Assembly: GCA_027488155.1 (NCBI GenBank)
Contig: JAIYCE010000043.1
Span: forward strand, 1 to 39,556
Direction of reading: 5' to 3'
DNA from: Hyphomicrobiales bacterium
GTDB lineage: Bacteria > Pseudomonadota > Alphaproteobacteria > Rhizobiales > Beijerinckiaceae
DNA: 39,556 bases
Part shown: in pieces, positions 17,786 to 26,729 of the stretch
How the letters are laid out: every line of letters begins with the position of its first letter
Position numbering within the stretch: position 1 is the stretch's first letter
The notes under the pieces: generated by a model
Databases searched by the model: none
Seen by the model: the letters and a program-made list of their open reading frames with translations, nothing else
What the model was told of the DNA's origin: nothing
Translations under genes and position numbers: made by a program

Positions 17786-19837
17786 ATGGCCTCGGACGAC
17801 GATCTCTTCGGTGGCGCCGCGCCGCGCCGCCCTGCACCCAAACCTGCCGAAAAGGCGCTTCCTACCAAGGCGGCGGCCCGCAAGGGCACGCCTGACGAGG
17901 GTGGTTATACGGCTGCCGACATTGAGGTGCTGGAAGGGCTCGAGCCCGTTCGCCGCCGCCCGGGCATGTATATTGGCGGCACCGATGAGAAGGCGCTGCA
18001 TCACCTCTTCGCCGAAGTGATCGACAATGCGATGGACGAGGCCGTCGCTGGCCACGCCACCGTGATTACCGTCGACCTCGAAAAAGGCGATGTCCTTTCG
18101 GTGAGCGACAATGGTCGCGGCATCCCGATCGACCCGCATCCGAAATTTCCGAAGAAATCCGCCCTCGAAGTCATCATGACAACGCTTCATGCGGGCGGCA
18201 AATTCGACTCGAAAGTCTACGAAACCTCCGGCGGCTTGCACGGCGTCGGTGTCTCGGTCGTCAACGCGCTTTCGGATGTGCTGGAAGTCGAAGTTGCACG
18301 CGGGCAAGTGCTTTATCGTCAGACTTTCTCGCGCGGCAAGCCGCAGGGCGCCGTCGAAAATCTCGGCCGTGTCGCCAATCGGCGCGGCACGAAAGTACGC
18401 TTTCACCCCGACGCTCAGATTTTCGGCAACAGTGCGCATTTCTCACCGAAGCGCCTGTTCAAGATGGCGCGCTCGAAAGCCTATCTGTTCGGCGGCGTTG
18501 AAATCCGTTGGAAATGCGATCCGTCTCTCGTTGAAGGAACGGACGTTCCTGCCGAAGCGGTGTTCCGTTTTCCCGGCGGCCTCAAAGATTATCTCGCCCG
18601 CGAAATCGAAGGCCGTCCGCTGGTGGCCGAACCAATCTTTTCCGGCAAGATCGAGCGCGAAGGCAGCCATGGCTCGCTTGAATGGGCGGTGGCTTGGATC
18701 GGCGACGCCGAAGACGGTTACGTCAATTCCTATTGCAACACGATTCCGACGCCCGAAGGCGGCACTCATGAATCGGGCCTGCGCACGGCTTTGCTGCGCG
18801 CGGTCAAGGATCATGCCGAGCGCATCGGCCAGACGAAACGCGTCAGCGCCGTGACGGCGGACGATCTGATGGCGACGTGTGTCGCCATGCTCTCGGTCTT
18901 CATTCGTGAACCGGAATTCCAGGGCCAGACCAAAGACAAGCTCGCAACCGTCGAAGCGGGACGGATCGTCGAACAGGCGCTGCGCGACAGTTTCGATCAT
19001 TGGCTGGCAGCGTCCCCTCAGCAGGCGGTCAAGCTGATCGATTGGACTGTCGAACGCGCCGAAGAACGTCTGCGCCGTAAACTCGACAAGGAAGTCGCGC
19101 GGAAAACGGCGACGAAAAAACTGCGCCTGCCGGGCAAGCTCGCCGATTGCACCCGGGCTGGTATGGAAGGGTCAGAATTATTCATCGTCGAAGGCGACTC
19201 GGCGGGCGGATCTGCGAAGCAGGCACGCGATCGCGCCACGCAAGCGGTGCTTCCTCTGCGCGGCAAGATTTTGAACGTGGCGAGTGCCGGTCGCGATAAG
19301 TTGAACGCCAATCAGCAATTATCAGATCTCGTCCAAGCGCTCGGCACCGGCATGGGCTCGCATTATCGCGATGATGATCTACGTTACGAGAAGATCATAA
19401 TCATGACCGATGCCGACGTCGACGGCGCGCATATCGCATCGCTGCTGATCACGTTCTTCTACAGACAAATGCCGAAACTCATCGACAAGGGCCATCTCTA
19501 TCTCGCTGTGCCGCCGCTTTATCGCCTCAGCGCCGGGGGTACCAACGCCTATGCGCGCGACGATGCCGACAAGGACCGCATTCTAAAAACGGTATTCAAA
19601 GGCAAATCGAATGTTGAGATCGGCCGCTTCAAAGGTCTTGGTGAAATGATGCCGGCGCAGTTAAAAGAAACGACGATGGATCCGAAGAAGCGCACGCTTC
19701 TCAAGGTTCGTATCGAAGTTGAAGATCGTGAAGGCACATCCGATGCGGTGGAGCGCCTGATGGGCAACAAGCCCGAAGCGCGCTTTATCTTCATTCAAGA
19801 TCGCGCGGCATTCGCGCACGACTTGGTCGACGTTTGA
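17786..19837 (+). CDS. parE: DNA topoisomerase IV subunit B
   Basis: ParE is the ATPase subunit of topoisomerase IV, which unlinks daughter chromosomes. The 683-residue product has a charged N-terminal extension of about 40 residues, then the GHKL ATPase: E77..D80 N81 in EVIDNAMDEA, DNGRG (108-112) and GGLHGVGVSVVN (149-160). The transducer domain has EFQGQTKDKLAT, and the TOPRIM domain has FIVEGDSAGGSA (Glu468) and MTDADVDGAHI near residue 540. It lacks the long insertions of GyrB and its length fits ParE (about 630-690). It stands alone, divergent from the broken esterase gene; a weak AGGA is 13 bases before the start. Confidence 0.94.
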   Translation: MASDDDLFGGAAPRRPAPKPAEKALPTKAAARKGTPDEGGYTAADIEVLEGLEPVRRRPGMYIGGTDEKALHHLFAEVIDNAMDEAVAGHATVITVDLEKGDVLSVSDNGRGIPIDPHPKFPKKSALEVIMTTLHAGGKFDSKVYETSGGLHGVGVSVVNALSDVLEVEVARGQVLYRQTFSRGKPQGAVENLGRVANRRGTKVRFHPDAQIFGNSAHFSPKRLFKMARSKAYLFGGVEIRWKCDPSLVEGTDVPAEAVFRFPGGLKDYLAREIEGRPLVAEPIFSGKIEREGSHGSLEWAVAWIGDAEDGYVNSYCNTIPTPEGGTHESGLRTALLRAVKDHAERIGQTKRVSAVTADDLMATCVAMLSVFIREPEFQGQTKDKLATVEAGRIVEQALRDSFDHWLAASPQQAVKLIDWTVERAEERLRRKLDKEVARKTATKKLRLPGKLADCTRAGMEGSELFIVEGDSAGGSAKQARDRATQAVLPLRGKILNVASAGRDKLNANQQLSDLVQALGTGMGSHYRDDDLRYEKIIIMTDADVDGAHIASLLITFFYRQMPKLIDKGHLYLAVPPLYRLSAGGTNAYARDDADKDRILKTVFKGKSNVEIGRFKGLGEMMPAQLKETTMDPKKRTLLKVRIEVEDREGTSDAVERLMGNKPEARFIFIQDRAAFAHDLVDV

Positions 19838-19895
19838 CCGAAATCAAAGCGTCATACGACATGCAATTTTAGGTGAGTCCGGCAAGAGGTGCTGC

Positions 19896-20432
19896 ATGAC
19901 AGATATTCACACGAACGCTGATCGCTATGACGCGGTTGCACGTATCTTTCATTGGTCGATGGCCTTGCTGATTGCCTATGCTGCTGCCTCGATCCTAATT
20001 GCAGAAGAACTGCCGCGCGGTGATCTGCGTTCTTTTCTTAGCACGACCCATCGTACCGCTGGCGCAATCGTGCTTGTGCTGTTCACTGCGCGCGTGGTCT
20101 GGCGGCTCTTTCACAAGCCGCCGCCGCTGCCATCCACGATGACGCCGCTTCAACAGAAGATGGCCCATTTCGGACATCTTGGGCTTTATGGGTTGATGGC
20201 GCTTGTGCCGATTGTCGGCGTTGCGCTCACATTCCGCCGCGCCGGAACAATCGATTTCGGACTGTTCCAAATCGCATCCCCGCTTGTCGCCGATCGCGCC
20301 GCCTCGAAACCCATCAAGGAAATCCACGAACTGGTCGCCTATGCGCTGTTCGCCTTGGTCGGCGTGCATGTTGCGGCTGCGCTTTGGCATCAATTCGTCG
20401 TGCGCGACAATATCTTGGAGCGCATGCGTTAA
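19896..20432 (+). CDS. Cytochrome b561 (prokaryotic, four-helix di-heme)
   Basis: This 178-residue inner-membrane protein has four predicted transmembrane helices (about 18-36, 53-70, 92-112, 143-165). The four histidines expected to ligate two b hemes are His19 (IFHW), His52 (TTHRTAG), His144 (KEIHE) and His158 (VGVHVAAALWH). Bacterial relatives move electrons between ubiquinol and other carriers or superoxide; the partner here is unknown. AGAGGTG lies 5 bases before the ATG. It starts 58 bases after parE on the same strand and could be partly co-transcribed. Confidence 0.9.
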   Translation: MTDIHTNADRYDAVARIFHWSMALLIAYAAASILIAEELPRGDLRSFLSTTHRTAGAIVLVLFTARVVWRLFHKPPPLPSTMTPLQQKMAHFGHLGLYGLMALVPIVGVALTFRRAGTIDFGLFQIASPLVADRAASKPIKEIHELVAYALFALVGVHVAAALWHQFVVRDNILERMR

Positions 20433-20565
20433 GCGCGCGGCAAGGATCAAGCCCGAGCGGACCCAACGGCGTCTCCCCCCTCCGTCGCATTGCCGAGCCC
20501 CAGCCCCTGCGCCATATTGCGCCGCACCATGGCGGCTTTGGGCCGCCCCGGCCTAGGAGTGTGTC

Positions 20566-21606
20566 ATGAAGCTGCCGCGCCAATTCTTCCGTCCGCTCGC
20601 CATCGGCGCGCCCGAGCCCTATCGCGAACTCCCGGCCCGTCTCGAGCGGATGATCCATTTCGTCCCGCCCCATCTCGACAAGGTAACGGCGAAGGTCCCG
20701 GATCTCGCCAAACAGGTCGACATCGTGCTCGGCAATCTTGAGGACGCGATCCCGGCAGACGCGAAGGAGGCTGCCCGCAAAGGCTTCATCACCATGGCGC
20801 GCAATACGGATTTTGGCGCAACCGGGCTCTGGACGCGGATCAACTGCCTCAACTCACCTTGGATGCTCGACGACATCACCGAGATCGTGGCCGAAATCGG
20901 CAACAAGCTCGATGTCGTTATGTTGCCCAAGGTCGAAGGCGCATGGGATATCCATTATCTCGATCAATTGCTGGCCCAACTCGAGGCCAAGCATGGGGTA
21001 AACAAGCCGATCCTGATCCATGCCATTCTGGAGACCGCCGAGGGCGTCAAGAATGTTGCCGAGATTGCGTCAGCCTCCCCACGCATGCACGGCATGAGCC
21101 TCGGCCCGGCCGATCTTGCAGCCTCCCGCGCCATGAAGACGACCCGCGTGGGCGGCGGCCATCCCGAATACAAGGTCTTGGCCGACCCTGCGGGCGAAGC
21201 GCCACGCCCGTCCGCGCAGCAGGATCTCTGGCATTACACCATTGCGCGTATGGTCGATGCCTGTGCTGCCAATGGGATCAAGGCCTTCTATGGTCCGTTC
21301 GGTGATTTTGCAGATAGCCTCGCTTGCGAGACGCAGTTCCGGAACGCTTTTCTCCTCGGTTGCGCCGGGGCATGGACGCTGCATCCGAGCCAGATCGACA
21401 TCGCCAAACGCGTCTTCTCACCCGATCCGCAGGAAGTGGCCTTCGCCAAGAAGATCCTCGCCGCCATGCCGGATGGCTCAGGCGCTGTCATGATCGACGG
21501 CAAAATGCAGGATGATGCGACGTGGAAACAAGCCAAGGTGATGGTCGATCTCGCCCGCTTCGTTGCTGAGAAAGACCCTGCTTTCGCGCCGGTCTATGGC
21601 TTCTGA
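20566..21606 (+). CDS. mcl: Malyl-CoA / beta-methylmalyl-CoA lyase-type enzyme (HpcH/HpaI/CitE superfamily)
   Basis: CitE-superfamily lyases split or form CoA thioesters such as malyl-CoA (to acetyl-CoA plus glyoxylate). The 346-residue sequence has the expected TIM-barrel residues: [16 protein letters not shown] (54-71), substrate Arg91 in [12 protein letters not shown], metal ligand Glu156 in AILETAEG and Asp183 in [11 protein letters not shown]. From memory it resembles the 348-residue trifunctional lyase of Chloroflexus (N-terminus with PLAIGAPEP, core [18 protein letters not shown]-terminus [15 protein letters not shown]) much more than the 318-324-residue Mcl1/MclA of Rhodobacter and Methylobacterium. 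A role in glyoxylate assimilation, the serine cycle or acetate use is possible; no pathway neighbours are present. AGGAG lies 7 bases before the ATG. Confidence 0.88.
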   Translation: MKLPRQFFRPLAIGAPEPYRELPARLERMIHFVPPHLDKVTAKVPDLAKQVDIVLGNLEDAIPADAKEAARKGFITMARNTDFGATGLWTRINCLNSPWMLDDITEIVAEIGNKLDVVMLPKVEGAWDIHYLDQLLAQLEAKHGVNKPILIHAILETAEGVKNVAEIASASPRMHGMSLGPADLAASRAMKTTRVGGGHPEYKVLADPAGEAPRPSAQQDLWHYTIARMVDACAANGIKAFYGPFGDFADSLACETQFRNAFLLGCAGAWTLHPSQIDIAKRVFSPDPQEVAFAKKILAAMPDGSGAVMIDGKMQDDATWKQAKVMVDLARFVAEKDPAFAPVYGF

Positions 21607-21673
21607 GGCGCCTTGCCCCGCTCCGGGTTCCGTCGGAATTGACAGGCAAACAGGCCGGGCCTAGACCGAGACC

Positions 21674-22003
21674 ATGAAGGAACGTCAGGCGAAATTTGCT
21701 ATCGGGCAGGTTGTGAAACATCGGATTTACCCCTTTCGGGGCGTGATCTTCGATGTCGATCCGACCTTTTCCAACACGGATGAATGGTACAATTCCATTC
21801 CCGAAGACGTGCGCCCTGCCAAGGATCAGCCGTTCTATCACCTCTTCGCCGAGAATGCGGAGACAGAGTACATCGCCTATGTGTCGGAACAGAATCTGTT
21901 GCCCGACCATTCCCACGAACCTGTGCGCCATCCGCAGGTGCATGAGGTGTTCGATAAGGACGAGCGAGGCCAGTACCGGCCCAAAGGCTCTGCCCTCAAT
22001 TGA
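21674..22003 (+). CDS. hspQ: HspQ / YccV heat-shock protein, hemimethylated-DNA-binding fold
   Basis: HspQ is a small protein linked to Lon activity: in other bacteria it is both a Lon specificity enhancer and substrate, and in E. coli it affects DnaA levels. The 109-residue protein has the compact YccV fold, with FAIGQVVKHRIYPFRGVIFDVDP at the start of the domain (seen at residues 8-30) followed by YHLFAENAETEYIAYVSEQNL. The C-terminal tail (from residue 80) is charged and His-containing. No Shine-Dalgarno is visible before the ATG; TTGACA (21639) with a weak TAGACC 17 bases later would place transcription start at or near the ATG. It is 67 bases after the mcl gene. Its presence in the same window as lon is noteworthy only as family knowledge. 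Confidence 0.9.
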   Translation: MKERQAKFAIGQVVKHRIYPFRGVIFDVDPTFSNTDEWYNSIPEDVRPAKDQPFYHLFAENAETEYIAYVSEQNLLPDHSHEPVRHPQVHEVFDKDERGQYRPKGSALN

Positions 22004-22057
22004 ACCGCTGTCACAGATTGTGATCGCGTCCTTTTGATGTTCCCATAACCACAAACG

Positions 22058-22085
22058 AAAAGACCGGCGTCTCCGCCGGCCTTTT
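22058..22085. terminator. Bidirectional terminator between hspQ and ialB-like gene
   Basis: GACCGGCG (22062-22069), loop TCTC, CGCCGGCC (22074-22081), with AAAA before and TTTT after. On the minus strand the stem is complete with one G-T wobble and the tail is TTTTCGTTTG; on the plus strand there is one A-C mismatch and the tail is TTTTGT. It serves both convergent genes. Confidence 0.82.
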
Positions 22086-22105
22086 GTATGCGATTGCCGA
22101 GACAA

Positions 22106-22858
22106 TTAAGGCTTGGCTGGAGCCGCCGGCGCTGGAGCTGCACCCGTGCCGCCTTCAAGCTTCTTGCGAAGATCTTCGGCCTGCTTCTGCATCTGTTCCT
22201 GCATCTGGCGCTGCTGTTCTTCCAGCACTTTCGGGTCGATCGGCGCACCATCGAAGGCCTTGGCGAAACCAGTCAGCGGCACATCGAACGTCACTTCGCG
22301 CGTGAACTGGTTCTGAACGCTGACCCTAATCGCATTGCCCTTGCGCATTTGGTCGATCACAGCCTGCCCGACCGCACCTTCGGCAAAGCAACCATTCGGG
22401 AAGCAGACGGCAAACTTGCCAGCTTGGCCCTGCCCGGCATCAACCGAGAAGCGCATGCCCGGCTGCAACAAAAGGCCAAGTGGCATCAGGAAGCGCACGA
22501 TACGGTTCGGGTCGCCCTGAATGTCATAGACAGCGACGGCGAGAACCGGCTGACCTTGATCGGACACGAAATCGCGCGTCGTGTAGCAGATGCGCTTCTT
22601 GTTGCCCGGGTCTTCGCCGCAAACCTTCAGCCAATCGGTCTGGGATGGCTCCGGCTTGACCTGAACGACCGTCGGACCGGCCTGCTGGCCCTGCTGCGGC
22701 GCAGCTTGCGGCGCAGCGGGTGCAGCTGGGGCTGCGGGTTTCTGAGCGGGAGCAGCCGGCCGCGCGGGCTGAGGTTGCTGGGCCATGGCCGAACCGGTGG
22801 CTACGCAAACCGCAAGGGCGATAGCGGCAGGCCGCAGATAGAATGATGAAAGCGCCAT
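22106..22858 (-). CDS. Invasion-associated locus B (IalB) family exported protein
   Basis: The 250-residue product has a Sec signal (LRPAAIALAVCVATG, cleavage near SAMAQ at about 22-26), then a Pro/Ala/Gln-rich linker of about 45 residues, then the IalB domain from about residue 70 (TDWLKVCGEDPGNKKRICYTTRD). Conserved cysteines occur in VCGED, RICYTT and VCFPNGCF and probably form disulfides. The C-terminus (PKVLEEQQRQMQEQMQKQ...) looks like a short coiled coil. IalB is named from Bartonella invasion, but the family is widespread in free-living Hyphomicrobiales and its biochemical role is unknown. The ATG at 22858 is preferred over an upstream TTG because AAAGGA lies 10 bases before it. Confidence 0.88.
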   Translation of the reverse strand: MALSSFYLRPAAIALAVCVATGSAMAQQPQPARPAAPAQKPAAPAAPAAPQAAPQQGQQAGPTVVQVKPEPSQTDWLKVCGEDPGNKKRICYTTRDFVSDQGQPVLAVAVYDIQGDPNRIVRFLMPLGLLLQPGMRFSVDAGQGQAGKFAVCFPNGCFAEGAVGQAVIDQMRKGNAIRVSVQNQFTREVTFDVPLTGFAKAFDGAPIDPKVLEEQQRQMQEQMQKQAEDLRKKLEGGTGAAPAPAAPAKP

Positions 22859-23063
22859 CGAGCTTAAGTCCTTTGCATCGGGCAAGTGGGCGGCGGCGGG
22901 AACGTCGCAACAGCCTTCCTTTCGCGCCGGATTCGGGCGGAAGGATGAATTGTCGGCAAGCTCATAACCCTAACTTGCGGCGCTTTCCAGCCTTAAAGAC
23001 ACACATGACGTTTCTCCCACGAAAAACGCCGCAAACAGCCCGTCAATGGTAGAATAATCCGGC

Positions 23064-24878
23064 ATGAAACAGACGATTCGAACATTTCCTGTCGCCTTGT
23101 TGGGCGCACTGGCCCTGATTTTCAGCCTGACGCTGCACCCCGCGCGTGCTGAGCCACGCCATGGCATCGCCATGCATGGCGAGCCTGCCCTGCCGCCGGG
23201 CTTTGCCGCCCTGCCCTACACCAATGCGGATGCGCCCAAAGGTGGCCGTATCGTCTTCGGCGCGCTCGGCACCTTCGATACGCTCAACCCCTATGTGGTG
23301 CGCGGTATCGCTGCCCATGGCATCGCCGCACCGATGCAACTGATCTACCAAACCTTGCTCATGCGCTCGGCCGACGAGCCGTTCACGCTCTATGGACTGC
23401 TTGCAGAAAGCGTCGACGTCCCCGATGACCGCTCCTCTGTGACGTTCACATTGAACCCGCTCGCGCGTTTCTCCGATGGTACCCCGGTGACCGCCGACGA
23501 TGTTTTGTTCAGCTGGCGAATGTTGAAGGAAAAGGGGAAACCGAATTTCCGTTTCTACTATTCCAAAGCTGTCAAAGCGGAAGCGCTCGACAAGCGAACG
23601 GTCAAGTTCACTTTCGCCGATGCATCGGATCGCGAATTGCCTTTGATCTTCGGACTAATGCCGGTTCTATCTGAGCAGCACACCGACATTCTGAAATTTG
23701 GTGAAACCGATCTATCTGTGCCGGTCGGGTCTGGTCCTTATGTGGTCGCACAAATGAAACCAGGCGAGAGCATTCTGTTCAAACGCAATCCAGCTTTCTG
23801 GGGCAAGGATCTGCCTATCCTGAAAGGGCTGTATAACGCCGACGAAATCCGCTTCGACTATTTCCGCGATTCAAACGCGCTGTTCGAAGCCTTTAAGGGC
23901 GGGCTGTACGATGTCCGCCTTGAAGACAATCCAACGCGCTGGCTGACAAATTATGACTTTCCGGCCGTGCAGGAAGGCCGCGTGGTGAAAGACCCGATTG
24001 TGATCGGCACACCAAAAGGCATGTCCGGCCTCGTTTTCAATACGCGCAAACCTTTGTTCGGCGACATCCGCGTCCGTGAAGCTTTGGGCTTGATGTTCGA
24101 CTTCAATTGGGTAAACGCGCATCTCTTCAACGGCCTTTACAAGCGAACCGATTCCTATTTCGCCGGATCGGCACTGTCATCGGCTAACCAGACGGCAAAT
24201 GCGCGCGAGCGCGAACTGTTGGCCCCGTTTAGCAAAGACGTGCGGCCCGACATTCTCGAAGGCCGGTGGAAACCGTTTGAAGCCGATGGCTCGGGACGCG
24301 ACCGCCAAGCTGCACGGGAAGCCCTCTCTTTATTGCAGAAGGCGGGGTGGGCGCTGAAGGATGGCGTGCTACAAAACGCGCGCGGCGAACCGTTCAACTT
24401 TGAAATTCTTGTTGTCAGCCGCGTGCAGGAACGACTCGCCATCAATTTTGCCGAAATGCTCAAGCGGATTGGCGTAACAATGAAAGTACGTCTTGTCGAC
24501 GACGTGCAATATTGGCGTCGCGTTGCCGCTTTCGATTTCGACATGATTCAATTCAGCTGGGGCGCATCACCTTCGCCCGGTAACGAGCAGTATAATCGCT
24601 GGGGCGGAAAATCCGCCGAGCGCGAAGGCTCCCTCAATTATGCAGGGGCGAAATTGCCCGCCATCGATGCGATGGTTGACGCAATGTTGCAGTCCAATAG
24701 CCGCGAAGATTTTACCAGCGCTGTGCGGGCCCTCGATCGCGTTCTATTATCGCAATTCTATGTCATTCCGCTTTTTTACGCACCCGAGCAATGGCTGGCA
24801 CGCGCGGCACGGGTGAAGCGCCCTGAGAAAACACCCCTCTTCGGTTTTGCGCCTGAAACACTTTGGGTGGCCCCGTGA
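23064..24878 (+). CDS. Periplasmic oligopeptide-type ABC substrate-binding protein (YejA-like)
   Basis: This 604-residue protein has a Sec signal (VALLGALALIFSLTLHPARAEP, cleavage near residue 29) and the family 5 solute-binding fold: HGIAMHGEPALPPGFAALPY and GGRIVFG at the N-terminus, TFTLNPLARFSDGTPVTADDV near residue 130, and DVQYWRRVAAFDFDMIQFSW near 480. The HGIAMHGEP and FSWGASPSPGNEQ segments are typical of YejA, the binding protein for microcin C-like and other peptides. No permease or ATPase genes are adjacent, so its transporter must be elsewhere or it is an orphan. Its stop overlaps the GTG start of the next gene by 4 bases, indicating translational coupling. Confidence 0.9.
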   Translation: MKQTIRTFPVALLGALALIFSLTLHPARAEPRHGIAMHGEPALPPGFAALPYTNADAPKGGRIVFGALGTFDTLNPYVVRGIAAHGIAAPMQLIYQTLLMRSADEPFTLYGLLAESVDVPDDRSSVTFTLNPLARFSDGTPVTADDVLFSWRMLKEKGKPNFRFYYSKAVKAEALDKRTVKFTFADASDRELPLIFGLMPVLSEQHTDILKFGETDLSVPVGSGPYVVAQMKPGESILFKRNPAFWGKDLPILKGLYNADEIRFDYFRDSNALFEAFKGGLYDVRLEDNPTRWLTNYDFPAVQEGRVVKDPIVIGTPKGMSGLVFNTRKPLFGDIRVREALGLMFDFNWVNAHLFNGLYKRTDSYFAGSALSSANQTANARERELLAPFSKDVRPDILEGRWKPFEADGSGRDRQAAREALSLLQKAGWALKDGVLQNARGEPFNFEILVVSRVQERLAINFAEMLKRIGVTMKVRLVDDVQYWRRVAAFDFDMIQFSWGASPSPGNEQYNRWGGKSAEREGSLNYAGAKLPAIDAMVDAMLQSNSREDFTSAVRALDRVLLSQFYVIPLFYAPEQWLARAARVKRPEKTPLFGFAPETLWVAP

Positions 24879-26092
24879 ACAAGGATCTCCTGCTGCACGA
24901 TCCTGTCTGGCAGGGCTTGACGATCCGCGATCTCGTGTGCGCGTCCATGGTCGACAAGCCGCAGCAAACAGCCTTCATCGACCATGGAATCGATGGCCGC
25001 ATTCTCCGCTTCAACGCGCGTACGCTCGACCATATCGCGACACGCGTCGCACGTCGTTTTGCAAGCGCAGGCGCCAAACAGGGCGATGCCATCCTGATTG
25101 CATTGCCCAACGGCGCACCGGCCTTTCTCGCTATGCTGGGCGCGCTCGGTGCCGGCTTGAAACCATGTCTTGTCTCGCCCGTGCTCGACGAAGCAGCCAT
25201 TGCGCTTGTGCTCCAGCGTTTGAAGCCCCGCGCACTCGTGTCGGCGGCTTATGATCATTTCGATCCGCTGCGGTGTTTCATTCACCAGGCGCGCCGCCTT
25301 GCCATGCCACTCTATATTTGGAATTTCGGACCGCGCGACGATGAACACGCCGCGCCCCTCTCCGATCTATTCGATGGACAGGCCCCACAACGCATGGCCC
25401 CGTTGCATCCACCACAGCCAGGCAACGGCCCCATCGTGACGCTCGCCGATTTTGGCGATGGACCAGAACCTGTGACGCACAGCCAGGACCAATTGCTCGC
25501 GCAAGCCATCCTCGCACAAATGTCCTATCGCGGACCGCGCGAACGCCGCATCGTGTCTGCGGTTTCTCTTTCAACGCAAGCCGGTCTCATCCTCGGACCG
25601 TTACGCGCATTGTTGGCGGGTGCCGAACTCAATCTGATTGCCGATCCATCGGCGACAGCATTGCGCGCCGCGGAGGCCGATGGCGCGGCCAACTGGATCT
25701 TGCCTGCCCCACTCTCCCATCGCCTGCGCGATCATTTTCACACAAAGGACGACACGCTCATCACACTTTATCGCGCCGGGCTGGACATGTTCCGCCCAAG
25801 CGACGAAACCGGCATGATCGGTTTCGGTGAAGCGCTCACTCTGCCGCTGATACGCGCCGACGGACAACCGCTTGGACCTGGCACAATCATGGCCAACGTG
25901 TCAGGCACCGTAATGCCTTTTGCAACGCTCGATCTTACCCCCGATCAACGCTTCACCCTCGATAGCTCATTGGCTGGGCGCCTCCCCAATGGCGAGACGG
26001 CACATCATCCGTTGACCGCATCGCTAACAGACGATGGCCACTTCGCGCGTTTCATTTTCACACCACAGGAGAAACGTCATGCCACAGCCTGA
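24875..26092 (+). CDS. Adenylate-forming (ANL) superfamily homologue lacking key catalytic motifs
   Basis: The 405-residue product resembles the N-terminal domain of acyl-CoA synthetases: LTIRDLVCASMVDKPQQTAF, then GRILRFNARTLDHIATRVA and AKQGDAILIALPNGAPAFLAMLGALGAG. The region where the ATP-binding P-loop (S-T-G-T-T-G-x-P-K) should lie reads DFGDGPEPVTHSQDQLLAQA near residues 190-210, so the loop is missing. The Y-G-x-T-E and G-R-x-D motifs and the mobile C-terminal domain with its catalytic lysine are not recognisable, and the protein is shorter than the usual 500-550. I infer a non-adenylating, perhaps ligand-binding, relative. The GTG start is chosen because it overlaps the upstream stop (GTGA); it overlaps the next gene by 14 bases. 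Function unknown. Confidence 0.7.
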   Translation: MNKDLLLHDPVWQGLTIRDLVCASMVDKPQQTAFIDHGIDGRILRFNARTLDHIATRVARRFASAGAKQGDAILIALPNGAPAFLAMLGALGAGLKPCLVSPVLDEAAIALVLQRLKPRALVSAAYDHFDPLRCFIHQARRLAMPLYIWNFGPRDDEHAAPLSDLFDGQAPQRMAPLHPPQPGNGPIVTLADFGDGPEPVTHSQDQLLAQAILAQMSYRGPRERRIVSAVSLSTQAGLILGPLRALLAGAELNLIADPSATALRAAEADGAANWILPAPLSHRLRDHFHTKDDTLITLYRAGLDMFRPSDETGMIGFGEALTLPLIRADGQPLGPGTIMANVSGTVMPFATLDLTPDQRFTLDSSLAGRLPNGETAHHPLTASLTDDGHFARFIFTPQEKRHATA

Positions 26093-26729
26093 AACGCTTG
26101 CAATCGACGTTGTCTCGGATGTGGTCTGCCCTTGGTGTTACGTTGGAAAGAAACGTCTCGAAGCGGCGCTCACCCTCGTCCCAGAAATCAAAACCGAAGT
26201 GCGCTGGCGCCCTTATCAACTTGATCCCACGATTCCGCCGGAAGGCGTTTCCCGTAGGGCCTATATGGAAAAGAAGTTCGGTTCTCTCGACGCGATCAAA
26301 CCGGCGCACGATCGGCTCAATGCACTCGGGCAGGAACTCGGCATCGCATTCAATTTTTCAGGAATTCTAATTTCTCCCAACACGCTCGACGCCCATCGCA
26401 TGATCCGCTGGGCTTTTGGAAACAGGCAGGACGCGATGGTTGAAGCCTTGTTCCGGGCCTTCTTCGTCGATGCAAAGAACTTGGCCGATGCCAATGTTCT
26501 CACTGAAATTGGCGTTTCAGCTGGATTTCCCCGCGAAGCATTGACCGCGTTGCTGCAATCGGACGAAGACAAGAACACGGTGCGCGATGAGATAGCTGCC
26601 GCGCAAAATCTCGGCATTCAAGGCGTACCCTTCTTCATATTCGGACAAAAATATGCCGTATCGGGCGCGGAGACAGCCGAACATCTCGCCTCTGCGATCA
26701 GACAGGCTACTGCCGCACCTGCAGCCTAA
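26079..26729 (+). CDS. FrnE/DsbA-family thioredoxin-fold protein
   Basis: The 216-residue protein is a DsbA-like thioredoxin fold with a CPWC active site (Cys17, Cys20 in VVCPWCYVG) and a cis-Pro loop (GIQGVPFFIFGQKYAVSGAE near the C-terminus). FrnE-type proteins are cytosolic disulfide oxidoreductases or isomerases, related to 2-hydroxychromene-2-carboxylate isomerase; no signal peptide is present. AGGAG lies 7 bases before the ATG, and the start is inside the end of the preceding gene (14-base overlap), so it belongs to the same transcript. Its stop codon overlaps the convergent mfd by 4 bases. Confidence 0.9.
   Translation: MPQPETLAIDVVSDVVCPWCYVGKKRLEAALTLVPEIKTEVRWRPYQLDPTIPPEGVSRRAYMEKKFGSLDAIKPAHDRLNALGQELGIAFNFSGILISPNTLDAHRMIRWAFGNRQDAMVEALFRAFFVDAKNLADANVLTEIGVSAGFPREALTALLQSDEDKNTVRDEIAAAQNLGIQGVPFFIFGQKYAVSGAETAEHLASAIRQATAAPAA

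Noticed and set aside
20528-20548. GC-rich hairpin before the malyl-CoA lyase gene as a terminator
   Set aside because: No T-run follows and it lies within a short GC-rich spacer; more likely chance pairing.
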